Assembly (NCBI GenBank): GCA_049511115.1
Contig: JBEKYH010000311.1
Span: 1-6,312 of the forward strand
Reading direction: 5' to 3'
From: JBEKYH01 sp049511115
GTDB taxonomy: Bacteria; Planctomycetota; Phycisphaerae; Tepidisphaerales; Tepidisphaeraceae
Length of the DNA: 6,312 nt
Shown: piece by piece, positions 1-5,384 of the stretch
How the letters are laid out: every line of letters starts with the position of its first letter
Position numbering within the stretch: the stretch's first letter is position 1
Position numbers and translations under genes: made by a program
Notes under the pieces: generated by a model
Databases searched by the model: none
What the model saw: the letters and a program-made list of their open reading frames with translations, nothing else
Told to the model about the DNA's origin: nothing

Positions 1-1
1 C

Positions 2-361
2 GCGCAAACGCAGATTGTCGAAGGGAACATTCCCGCCGGCATGGAAGGCTTTGACATCGGCCCCAAAACGCGCGAGCTGTACAAGGCCGAAATTGCCAAG
101 GCCAAGACGATCATCTGGAACGGGCCGATGGGCGTGTTTGAGAAGAAGCCGTTCGCGGCGGGAACGCAGGCGATTGCCGAAGCCGTGGCCGAGGCGACAT
201 CAAAGAACCACGCCGTCACCATCATCGGCGGCGGCGACAGCGCGGCGGCCGTTGAGCAGATGGGACTTTCGGACAAGGTCAGCCACGTCAGCACCGGCGG
301 CGGGGCGAGCCTGGAGTTTTTGGAGAACGGGCACTTTTCGACGTTGGATATATTGGATTAG
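2..361 (+). CDS. pgk: Phosphoglycerate kinase, C-terminal part (5' end outside window)
   Basis: This is the end of phosphoglycerate kinase, the cytoplasmic glycolytic enzyme that transfers phosphate between 1,3-bisphosphoglycerate and ADP. The frame is open from base 2 and ends at TAG 359-361, so about 119 C-terminal residues of a protein of roughly 400 are visible. Hallmarks of the nucleotide-binding domain appear in the right order: WNGPMGVFE, then the glycine-rich GGGDS followed by AAAVEQMG, then STGGGASLEFLE near the C-terminus. The ATG at 41 is internal; residues before it (EGNIPAGMEGFDIGP) also fit the family. The tail after the last motif is short (NGHFSTLDILD), as is usual. No break or frameshift is seen. 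The next gene lies about 200 bp away behind a repeat cluster, so pgk probably ends its transcription unit here, although no clear T-tract terminator is visible. Confidence 0.97.
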   Translation, partial: AQTQIVEGNIPAGMEGFDIGPKTRELYKAEIAKAKTIIWNGPMGVFEKKPFAAGTQAIAEAVAEATSKNHAVTIIGGGDSAAAVEQMGLSDKVSHVSTGGGASLEFLENGHFSTLDILD

Positions 362-375
362 AAGAGAAGAGATTT

Positions 376-407
376 AACCGCCAAGACGCGAAGAACGCGA
401 AGGAAAG
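376..407 (+). repeat. Intergenic 9-bp-period repeat, copy 1
   Basis: The copy starts with AACCGCCAA (376-384), followed by GACGCGAAG (385-393), AACGCGAAG (394-402) and GAAAG, giving a 9-bp period. It begins 15 bp after the pgk stop. The opening AACCGC and the CGC-purine-AG units are shared with the two copies further downstream. I recall closely similar sequences scattered between genes in planctomycetes and other environmental bacteria. That recollection is not proven by this window. Confidence 0.75.
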
Positions 408-416
408 AATTCTACT

Positions 417-515
417 AACCGCGGAGGCGCGGAGTTCGCAGAGGGTTCAAGCAAATCATTATTAGAGTGGAGATTTGATTTTTATCTTCTCCGCGTCCTC
501 TGCGCCTCCGCGGTT
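417..515. repeat. Inverted pair of the 9-bp-period repeat (large stem-loop)
   Basis: Copy 2 (417-443, + orientation) reads AACCGCGGA, GGCGCGGAG, TTCGCAGAG. Copy 3 (489-515, - orientation), read on the minus strand, is AACCGCGGA, GGCGCAGAG, GACGCGGAG. The outer 14 bp are perfectly complementary (417-430 with 502-515), with a loop of 71 nt. Inside the loop GCAGAGG (438-444) can also pair with CCTCTGC (497-503). Between the copies lies an AT-richer stretch (about 445-487). Function is unknown. It could act as an RNA stem-loop between pgk and dgkA or be a non-autonomous mobile repeat. No T-run follows the stem, so a classical terminator is not supported. Confidence 0.8.
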
Positions 516-557
516 CATTTCCGTTTCTGTTTGGGAAACGCACTGCGGTGAGTTCAC

Positions 558-944
558 ATGACCGCCCCGCCGAAAAGGTTCAGCATTCGCTCCCGCCTCC
601 GCAGCGTTTACTATGCGTTTCGCGGCGCGCGGCTCATTGTTACCAGCCAGCACGCCGCGTGGATACATGCGGGCTGGACGGTGGGCGTCGTCGTCGCGGG
701 CTTCTGCTTTCGCTTAGACCGCCTGGAATGGTGTGCGATTGTGCTGGCGGTGATGGCGGTCTGGACGGCCGAGGGAATGAACACGGCCTTGGAATTTTTA
801 TGTGACGTGGCGTCGCCGGAAACGCATCCGCTCATTGAGAAGTCCAAGGATGTCGCGGCGGGGGCGGTGCTGTTCAGCGCGGTGGGCGCGATTGTGATCG
901 GGTTGCTGATTTTGGGGCCGCATCTGCTGGCGATACTTCGGTAG
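558..944 (+). CDS. dgkA: Diacylglycerol kinase / undecaprenol kinase, DgkA family
   Basis: This is a small integral membrane lipid kinase of 128 residues, the usual family length. It uses ATP to phosphorylate diacylglycerol (proteobacterial type) or undecaprenol (Gram-positive type); the substrate cannot be decided here, though undecaprenol recycling for the cell envelope is a fair guess. The family signature is clear at residues 72-79 (EGMNTALE), followed by KSKDVAAGAV at 95-104. By alignment E72, N75, E79, K97 and D98 match E69, N72, E76, K94 and D95 of the E. coli enzyme. Three membrane segments are visible at roughly 37-52, 58-76 and 100-125, with a basic amphipathic N-terminus. The position equivalent to the metal-coordinating E28 of E. 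coli appears to be Q31 (SQHAAWIH). The ATG at 558 has only a weak ribosome site (GGTGAG at 547-552). The next gene starts about 30 bp later and may be co-transcribed. Confidence 0.92.
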   Translation: MTAPPKRFSIRSRLRSVYYAFRGARLIVTSQHAAWIHAGWTVGVVVAGFCFRLDRLEWCAIVLAVMAVWTAEGMNTALEFLCDVASPETHPLIEKSKDVAAGAVLFSAVGAIVIGLLILGPHLLAILR

Positions 945-975
945 GTTGATGAATGCGGTGGGAGGCCATTTGGCG

Positions 976-1692
976 ATGGACACACCGAGAACGCCGCCGC
1001 GGTTTGTGTTCCTTGCGCAATGCGTTGCTTGGTATCCGACCACTTTGCTGATCATCTATCTGATCCCCGCTTGGTATAGCTTGGGCGGGCTCGTCGTACC
1101 CACTGCAATTAGCTGGCTGGCGTGGCGGAATCCCCGGAACCTTTGGAAATGGCGATTGAGCGAAGCACCGCCCAGTCCACAAGGCGTCAGCCGTGGTCGT
1201 AAGGCACGCTGCGTTTTCTACACGGGAGCCTCTACATTTCTACTCTTTATGCCGTTTCTAATGTTCCCGGCGCTGGACAGAGCCCGATTAATGGCAAACC
1301 GCGTTCTAACCGAATTTGAGGCAAAAATACTCGTTCAAGCTGCAAGCCGGTTCGCCAGAAAGCACAACGACGCCTATCCGGCTTCACTGGCGGAAATCAC
1401 GCGAGATCAGTTGGATCAGACAGACTCTTTCTCTGCCTCGCAAACTCCAGAGGACCGAACGCGACTCGACCGCACCATCGCCGATGAGATTCGGTTCGAC
1501 TATTACGGCGCCGGCCTGACCTCAAGCAGCCCCGACGGCATCGTGATACTCGCCAGCAAAGATGCATTTATTGACGGGGCTCATGTCCTCTTTTCCAATG
1601 ACGGCCAGGAATTCGTCGTCGGTCCCACTGGCTTCCCCCACGTCCAGCCCTACCTCAAAAACCACGTCCCTGTCAGCGAATGGAAAAACTAG
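976..1692 (+). CDS. Unassigned membrane protein with pseudopilin-like C-terminal region
   Basis: I do not recognise this gene as a named family. It encodes about 238 residues. Hydrophobic stretches at about 12-31, 35-50 and 79-98 suggest two or three membrane segments, with a basic loop between (around 51-78). A soluble domain of about 140 residues follows. This domain has a helical start (FEAKILVQAASRFARKHN), then YPASLAEI (134-141), and ends with a strand-rich part containing DGIVILASKD and GAHVLFSNDGQEFV. This order resembles periplasmic tails of planctomycete type II pseudopilin-like proteins, where a 'yP.sL.el' motif is followed by 'vLF.DGhvefv'; that is inference. ATG 976 is chosen because GGGAGG lies at 960-965, 10 nt upstream. 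ATG 949 and TTG 946, right behind the dgkA stop, stay in frame and are possible. The gene has more mixed codon use than its neighbours and no predicted enzymatic residues. Confidence 0.7.
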   Translation: MDTPRTPPRFVFLAQCVAWYPTTLLIIYLIPAWYSLGGLVVPTAISWLAWRNPRNLWKWRLSEAPPSPQGVSRGRKARCVFYTGASTFLLFMPFLMFPALDRARLMANRVLTEFEAKILVQAASRFARKHNDAYPASLAEITRDQLDQTDSFSASQTPEDRTRLDRTIADEIRFDYYGAGLTSSSPDGIVILASKDAFIDGAHVLFSNDGQEFVVGPTGFPHVQPYLKNHVPVSEWKN

Positions 1693-1711
1693 TAGGAAGA
1701 ACTTTATTTGC

Positions 1712-1741
1712 TTGACACGACCTATTGTGTATTAATATACT
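1712..1741 (+). promoter_or_regulatory. Sigma-70-type promoter of the GntR-ABC operon
   Basis: A perfect -35 box TTGACA (1712-1717) and a -10 box TATACT (1736-1741, five of six consensus bases) are separated by 18 bp. The expected transcription start is about 1747-1749, which coincides with the ATG at 1749. The message would then have almost no leader. An alternative -10 (TAATAT at 1733-1738, 15-bp spacer) is less well placed. This AT-rich island stands out in a GC-rich region. Confidence 0.75.
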
Positions 1742-1749
1742 AATACACA
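1726..1749. promoter_or_regulatory. Perfect palindromic operator, probably for the adjacent GntR regulator
   Basis: The arms TGTGTATTA (1726-1734) and TAATACACA (1741-1749) are perfect 9-bp inverted repeats around a 6-bp centre (ATATAC). The site covers the entire -10 box and reaches the first base of the ATG at 1749. The outer GT...AC pattern fits GntR-family operators, and GntR proteins bind as dimers to such palindromes. Occupancy would block RNA polymerase directly. That the neighbouring regulator binds here is inferred from position and family habits. Confidence 0.75.
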
Positions 1750-2141
1750 TGCCGCCGGCCCTGTCGCTTACTGTCGCCCCCACATCCGGCGTGCCGATCT
1801 ATCGGCAGATATTCGACCAGATCCGCTCGCAGATCGCCGGCGGGCGGTTGGCGCCCGACGAGTTTCTTCCCTCCGTCCGGCAGGTGGCCGAGCGGTTGCA
1901 GATCAATCCCATGACCGTCTCCAAGGCGTATTCCCTGCTGGAGCAGCAGGCAATCGTGGAATTTGTCCGCGGCCAGGGGATGCGCGTGCGCCCGCCGGGG
2001 GCGGCGGCCAATGGGAAGGCCCGCGAGCAGGCGATTTTGCCGCTGCTGCGCGAAGTCGCGGACAAGGCGCGCCAGCTTTCTTTGACCCGCCAGCAGGTCC
2101 TGGACCGGCTCGAACCTCTCTTGGAGGATCGGCATGAGTAA
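1749..2141 (+). CDS. GntR-family transcriptional regulator, YtrA-like short form
   Basis: This is a DNA-binding repressor of 130 residues. The GntR winged helix-turn-helix spans about residues 14-81: PIYRQIFDQIRSQI, then LPSVRQVAERLQINPMTV (recognition region), KAYSLLE and the wing RGQGMRV. Only about 45 further residues remain, predicted helical (REQAILPLLREVADKARQL...). There is no room for a FadR- or HutC-type effector domain, which is the mark of the YtrA subfamily. YtrA-like genes typically sit in front of ABC transporters, as here; in Bacillus subtilis the ytr operon responds to cell-wall antibiotics. ATG 1749 is preferred to the in-frame TTG at 1725, because the latter lies upstream of the -10 box and inside the promoter. 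No ribosome site precedes the ATG, in line with leaderless translation. The end overlaps the ATPase start by 8 bp, implying translational coupling. The likely role is autorepression of the exporter operon; the inducer is unknown. Confidence 0.92.
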   Translation: MPPALSLTVAPTSGVPIYRQIFDQIRSQIAGGRLAPDEFLPSVRQVAERLQINPMTVSKAYSLLEQQAIVEFVRGQGMRVRPPGAAANGKAREQAILPLLREVADKARQLSLTRQQVLDRLEPLLEDRHE

Positions 2142-3069
2142 TGCAGTTGCAAGCATCGCAAATGTCGGCGATGCAACCAAAGCGGCCGCCGCGATTGAAG
2201 TGTCGGGGCTGATCAAGTCGTTTAGAAAACGGCCCGTCCTCACGGGCGTGAATTGGTCGGTGCCGGCCGGCTCGGTCGTCGGTCTGCTTGGCAAGAACGG
2301 TGCGGGGAAAACCACGCTGATCAAATGCGCGCTGGGTCTGCTTCGCCCCGATGCGGGGAAGACGCTGGTGCTCGGCCAGGAAGCGTGGCCGCTGGACGAA
2401 AGCGCCAAGGCGCGGCTCGGCTATGTTCCCCAAACCGCGGGTTTGTATGCGTGGATGCGCGTGCACCAGCTTGTCGAATACACGGCCCCCTTCTATCCGC
2501 GCTGGAACGCCAAGCTCGTGGATTCGCTCCTGCGCGAATGGGAACTCTCGCCCGACCAGCGCATCGGCAGTTTGTCGGCCGGCACGCAGCAAAAGCTGGC
2601 CATCATCCTGGCCCTGGGGCATGAGCCGGATTTGCTGGTGCTGGACGAACCCGCCGCGAGTCTCGATCCGGCGGCGCGGCGCGATTTTTTAAAGGCCGTT
2701 CTGGGCGTGGCCGCCGAGGGGAACCGCACGGTACTGTTTTCGACGCATATTACGTCAGACCTGGAGCGCGTGGCCGACCGCGTCGCACTGCTCAAAGGCG
2801 GAGTGATCGCTTACGACGGCGCGCTCGATGAACTGAAGGATTCGCTCAAGCGCTGGCACATCACCGCCACCGCGTCGCTGCCGGATGATTTGACCGTGCC
2901 GGGAATGCTGCGAAAAAAAGTGGAAGGTGCGCAGGCGCTAATCACCGTTCGCGACGCCACGCCGGCCGTGCTGAAAGAGGCCGAGCAGCGATTCGGCGCA
3001 CGCATCCGCGTGGAGGATTTGACGTTGGAAGACATTTTTTTGGAGCTGCACGATGAACGCCTCCACTGA
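2134..3069 (+). CDS. ABC transporter ATP-binding protein (ABC-2-type exporter class)
   Basis: This cytoplasmic ATPase has 311 residues and should power the membrane protein encoded next. All nucleotide-binding elements are present: Walker A GKNGAGKT (53-60), Q-loop Q100 in YVPQ, signature LSAGTQQKL (148-156), Walker B LLVLDEP (167-173) with catalytic E172, D-loop SLDPAAR (176-182) and switch histidine H205 in STH. The signature reads SAGTQ rather than the standard SGGQ. A C-terminal extension of about 80 residues ends in LTLEDIFLEL, a motif common in CcmA/YtrB-type export ATPases. The ATG at 2134 has GGAGG at 2123-2127, 6 nt upstream, and overlaps the regulator gene by 8 bp. The stop overlaps the permease start by 17 bp. 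The half-transporter should work as a dimer. Substrate is unknown; lipids, peptides or antibiotics are all possible for this class. Confidence 0.95.
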   Translation: MSNAVASIANVGDATKAAAAIEVSGLIKSFRKRPVLTGVNWSVPAGSVVGLLGKNGAGKTTLIKCALGLLRPDAGKTLVLGQEAWPLDESAKARLGYVPQTAGLYAWMRVHQLVEYTAPFYPRWNAKLVDSLLREWELSPDQRIGSLSAGTQQKLAIILALGHEPDLLVLDEPAASLDPAARRDFLKAVLGVAAEGNRTVLFSTHITSDLERVADRVALLKGGVIAYDGALDELKDSLKRWHITATASLPDDLTVPGMLRKKVEGAQALITVRDATPAVLKEAEQRFGARIRVEDLTLEDIFLELHDERLH

Positions 3070-4561
3070 AACGGCCGCCACCAAACCATCATCGTTTGAA
3101 TGCTATCGCCAAGTCTGGCGGACGTGGTCGTATTGGCCGGTCTTCCGGGTGCTGGTGTGGATCATGATGCTGCAATGGGCGATGTCTTTGGCGTACCTGT
3201 ATATCAGTGACACGCGCCCGTGGGACATTGTTGGGCCGCGTTACGCTCCGGCGATGCTGCTCATGATTGGCTCGTCCATGCTTCAGGCGATCCTGACGGT
3301 GGCGGTTCCGCTCATGATCGTGGGGCATGTCAAAACGCAAATGACGGGTTGGCCCTCGGCCCTCACGCCGCGGTTTCGCAGGCCGCACCTGGTGGTCGCT
3401 TTTCTAATCTCACTGGTGGTCTTCGTCGTGATGGCGTGCGCCCCGGCGGCGTTGCAGGTCGTGCGGGAATACGGCGATGCCGGCGGGATGTTCATGTCAG
3501 ACAAGCGGCTGGACCCGCAGTCGCCTTTCGGAACGCCCTATGTGTCGTATACCGAAGTCAACGGTCGATTTGACTACAGCGTCGTCAACCCCGCACTTTT
3601 CAGCCTCGCGGAGGTCGTGTTTGTCTTTGCCTTCACGGGGCTGGTCGCGTCCCGATTTTCGCCCTGGTCCGCGCTGGCGTTTCTTGTGATCGCGTCCGCA
3701 TTCGCGGACGCGCGATTAGGTCGGGGATATTACCGCGCCGGGACATGGACGGTTGCCGATCACGATTCATTGGTCATCGCGTGGTTGTTTTTGGTGGATA
3801 TCGTCCTGCTGATCGGTCTCTGGATGCGACTGGGCCGGATCACCGTCGAGCGCGAAACTCTCCCAACCGATGAGCGTCTCCCCTGGCTGAGCAAACTACT
3901 GGCCGGGCGCGAGAGTGAACGCGCCGGCAGCCTGGTGGACGCGGGCCTTTGGCGCCGCGTGCGCCATCGCCGCCGCATGGGGCTGGGGCACCGATTCATC
4001 TGGATCACCGCCGCGTATCTGGTCTTCCTGGTGGGCATCCAGGTCTGGATCGATCCCAATGGGGTCGGGCTTGCCTTCTGCGCGGTCTTCGCCCCCGGCG
4101 TCATTTCGGCGCTGGCAATCGGGCTTTCCTGGCCGCTGCGATTTGCCGCTTTAGGCGAGGTGGAAATGCTCCGACCCGCGCGGCGTGTTGCATTTGCGCG
4201 CGAGATGGGGCTGGCCATGCTCCTCGATGCCGTGGAAATATACTTCGCGACATTGCTGGCGGCATTGGCGCCGCTGTACTTTTGGATGCCGTCGGCTCTG
4301 CAACTTCCCCAATTTCTGCCGGCACTCGCGGCCGCGATACTCACGCAAATACTCATCTTCGGCGCCATCGTCTGGTGCATCCGCCTGCGCTCCTGGGCGG
4401 TGTCGATGGGGCTTAGCGTATTGGCGGTATTGGCGATCTCCGTCCTGGTTACGCAAACGATGGCTGATCGCCAATACGCGCTCCCCGTTGCCGGCGCCGC
4501 CATCGGCATCACGCTGGCCGCCGACGCCTACCGCCGGTGGCTCAGAATGGATATGCTTTAG
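3053..4561 (+). CDS. Large polytopic membrane protein, probable ABC exporter permease
   Basis: This is a 502-residue integral membrane protein with about twelve hydrophobic segments, at approximately 31-51, 66-90, 111-135, 181-200, 203-219, 238-258, 313-333, 338-361, 386-411, 421-443, 449-468 and 475-490. Two larger hydrophilic parts occur: 136-180 (rich in G, D, P and Y, likely extracytoplasmic) and 259-312 (basic, RRVRHRRR at 301-308, likely cytoplasmic). A motif LRPARRVAFAREMG (373-386) before a membrane segment resembles a pattern I recall in planctomycete ABC permeases. The doubled arrangement, six segments on each side of the basic loop, suggests two fused half-permeases, but I cannot show internal homology. 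The start at 3053 has GGAG at 3042-3045, 7 nt upstream, and overlaps the ATPase by 17 bp, so the two are translationally coupled. No substrate can be assigned. Two strong inverted repeats lie inside the gene (3691-3712 and 4416-4479). Confidence 0.82.
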   Translation: MNASTETAATKPSSFECYRQVWRTWSYWPVFRVLVWIMMLQWAMSLAYLYISDTRPWDIVGPRYAPAMLLMIGSSMLQAILTVAVPLMIVGHVKTQMTGWPSALTPRFRRPHLVVAFLISLVVFVVMACAPAALQVVREYGDAGGMFMSDKRLDPQSPFGTPYVSYTEVNGRFDYSVVNPALFSLAEVVFVFAFTGLVASRFSPWSALAFLVIASAFADARLGRGYYRAGTWTVADHDSLVIAWLFLVDIVLLIGLWMRLGRITVERETLPTDERLPWLSKLLAGRESERAGSLVDAGLWRRVRHRRRMGLGHRFIWITAAYLVFLVGIQVWIDPNGVGLAFCAVFAPGVISALAIGLSWPLRFAALGEVEMLRPARRVAFAREMGLAMLLDAVEIYFATLLAALAPLYFWMPSALQLPQFLPALAAAILTQILIFGAIVWCIRLRSWAVSMGLSVLAVLAISVLVTQTMADRQYALPVAGAAIGITLAADAYRRWLRMDML

Positions 4562-4564
4562 GGC

Positions 4565-5248
4565 ATGTCAGCTACCGCAAATCCATACGCTTCGACGGCG
4601 CCCATGATTGCCGCTTCGATCCTCTCGGCCAACTTCGCCAAGTTGGGGGCGGAGATCGACGAGGTCCTGGGCCACGGGTGCGATTTCCTTCATCTGGACG
4701 TGATGGACGGGCATTTCGTGCCCAACATCAGCTTCGGCCCGCACGTGACCGAGGCGGCCAGGCAGGCCACGGCGGGCAAGGTTTACCTTGACGCGCACCT
4801 GATGGTCTCCGACCCGCTGAAATATGCGCCGCCGCTGGTGAAGGCCGGGGCGCATAACATCACGTTTCACGTCGAAGCGGTTGACGACGCATTGGCCGCG
4901 GTTCGCGAGATTCGCAAGCTTGGGTGCCACGTCGGCGTGACTCTCCGCCCCATGACATCCGTGGAAACGCTTTATCCCCTGCTCGATGAGGTGGACGTGC
5001 TGCTGGTGATGAGCGTAAAGCCGGGTTTCAGCGGCCAGAAGTTCATGGCGGATATGCTGCCGAAGGTGCGCGAGCTGAAAAAGCGCGTGCATAAAAACCA
5101 GCGCATCGAAATCGACGGCGGCATCAACCACGAGACGGCCAAAGCCGCGCGCGACGCGGGCGTGGATTGGTTCGTGGTTGCCAGCGCGATATTTGATGCC
5201 AAGAATCGCCCGGCGGCGATCGCGTCGATACGCGAGCAGCTTCAATAG
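4565..5248 (+). CDS. rpe: Ribulose-phosphate 3-epimerase
   Basis: This cytoplasmic TIM-barrel enzyme interconverts ribulose 5-phosphate and xylulose 5-phosphate in the pentose phosphate and Calvin pathways. It has 227 residues, close to the usual 220. Signature stretches appear in order: IAASILSANFAKLG (15-28), HLDVMDGHFVPN (43-54), DAHLMV (76-81), MSVKPGFSGQKF (149-160) and EIDGGI (182-187). The metal ligands and acid/base residues are present as H43, D45, H78 and D184. Small departures are LRPMT (127-131) where LNPAT is common, VKPGF for VNPGF, and VASA (205-208 region) where a glycine is usual before SA. The ATG at 4565 gives a 13-residue extension before the conserved IAxSIL start; ATG 4604 (M14) is an alternative. 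Only 3 bp separate it from the permease gene, so it is probably read from the same transcript although functionally unrelated. Confidence 0.96.
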   Translation: MSATANPYASTAPMIAASILSANFAKLGAEIDEVLGHGCDFLHLDVMDGHFVPNISFGPHVTEAARQATAGKVYLDAHLMVSDPLKYAPPLVKAGAHNITFHVEAVDDALAAVREIRKLGCHVGVTLRPMTSVETLYPLLDEVDVLLVMSVKPGFSGQKFMADMLPKVRELKKRVHKNQRIEIDGGINHETAKAARDAGVDWFVVASAIFDAKNRPAAIASIREQLQ

Positions 5249-5266
5249 GACTGAGGGACGGAAAAC

Positions 5267-5306
5267 ATGACAAGGTGACAGGGTGACAAGGTGAGGGGGT
5301 GACAAA
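5267..5306. repeat. Tandem repeat with 8-bp period (five units)
   Basis: The units are ATGACAAG (5267-5274), GTGACAGG (5275-5282), GTGACAAG (5283-5290), GTGAGGGG (5291-5298) and GTGACAAA (5299-5306). The period is not a multiple of three, so it is not protein-coding by design. On the minus strand one frame reads as HLVTLSPCH-like, a peptide I recall as a common spurious translation of this repeat in many bacterial genomes. Function is unknown. Confidence 0.85.
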
Positions 5307-5337
5307 GGACCGAGGTTAGACGTCTTCGCTTTTTTTG

Positions 5338-5365
5338 CTCAGTCCTCAGTCCTCGGCACTCAGTC
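5338..5365. repeat. Tandem repeat with 7-bp period (four units)
   Basis: The units are CTCAGTC (5338-5344), CTCAGTC (5345-5351), CTCGGCA (5352-5358) and CTCAGTC (5359-5365). The array ends 19 bp before the accD start, so it would lie in the leader of any accD transcript begun upstream, or near its promoter. A run of seven T (5330-5336) comes just before it. Confidence 0.85.
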
Positions 5366-5384
5366 CTTAAATTTGGTTACGCAA

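Larger units (their letters stand above)
5248..5366. repeat. Inverted copies of a GGACTGAG-type motif flanking the tandem repeats
   Basis: GGACTGAG (5248-5255), beginning at the last base of the rpe stop, is the exact complement of CTCAGTCC at 5338-5345, 5345-5352 and 5359-5366. GGACCGAGG (5307-5315) is a further near copy on the same side. The noncoding gap can therefore fold back over about 120 bp with several alternative registers. The 136 bp from 5249 to 5384 contain no credible gene. Confidence 0.65.

Noticed and set aside
376..515. CRISPR-like array
   Set aside because: The copies are short, degenerate and in mixed orientation, with no regular spacers and no cas genes nearby.
462..668. 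Small minus-strand open frame (68 codons) in the pgk-dgkA gap
   Set aside because: It begins inside dgkA and ends in the 9-bp repeat, which yields an artefactual NRGGAEDAEK peptide.
1725..1748. TTG start extending the GntR protein by 8 residues
   Set aside because: It lies between the -35 and -10 boxes, so it would not be in the message from this promoter. The ATG at 1749 gives the usual family N-terminus.
1740..2408. Long open frame on the minus strand (222 codons) across the GntR and ATPase genes
   Set aside because: It overlaps two clearly conserved genes in full. Its translation is rich in R, P and H with no recognisable motif, as expected from the antisense of GC-rich coding DNA.
3053..4561. 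Other open frames inside the permease gene on both strands
   Set aside because: They are shadows: the 502-residue frame has continuous hydrophobic segments, a ribosome site and coupled overlap with the ATPase, which the others lack.
4568..5305. Minus-strand open frame of 245 codons opposite rpe
   Set aside because: It is the antisense of rpe, and its N-terminus is a translation of the 8-bp repeat (HLVTLSPCH), not a protein start.
5307..5336. Rho-independent terminator for rpe, because of the T-run at 5330-5336
   Set aside because: No stable stem-loop lies directly before the T-run; AGACGTCT (5318-5325) is a palindrome without a loop and cannot form a proper hairpin.
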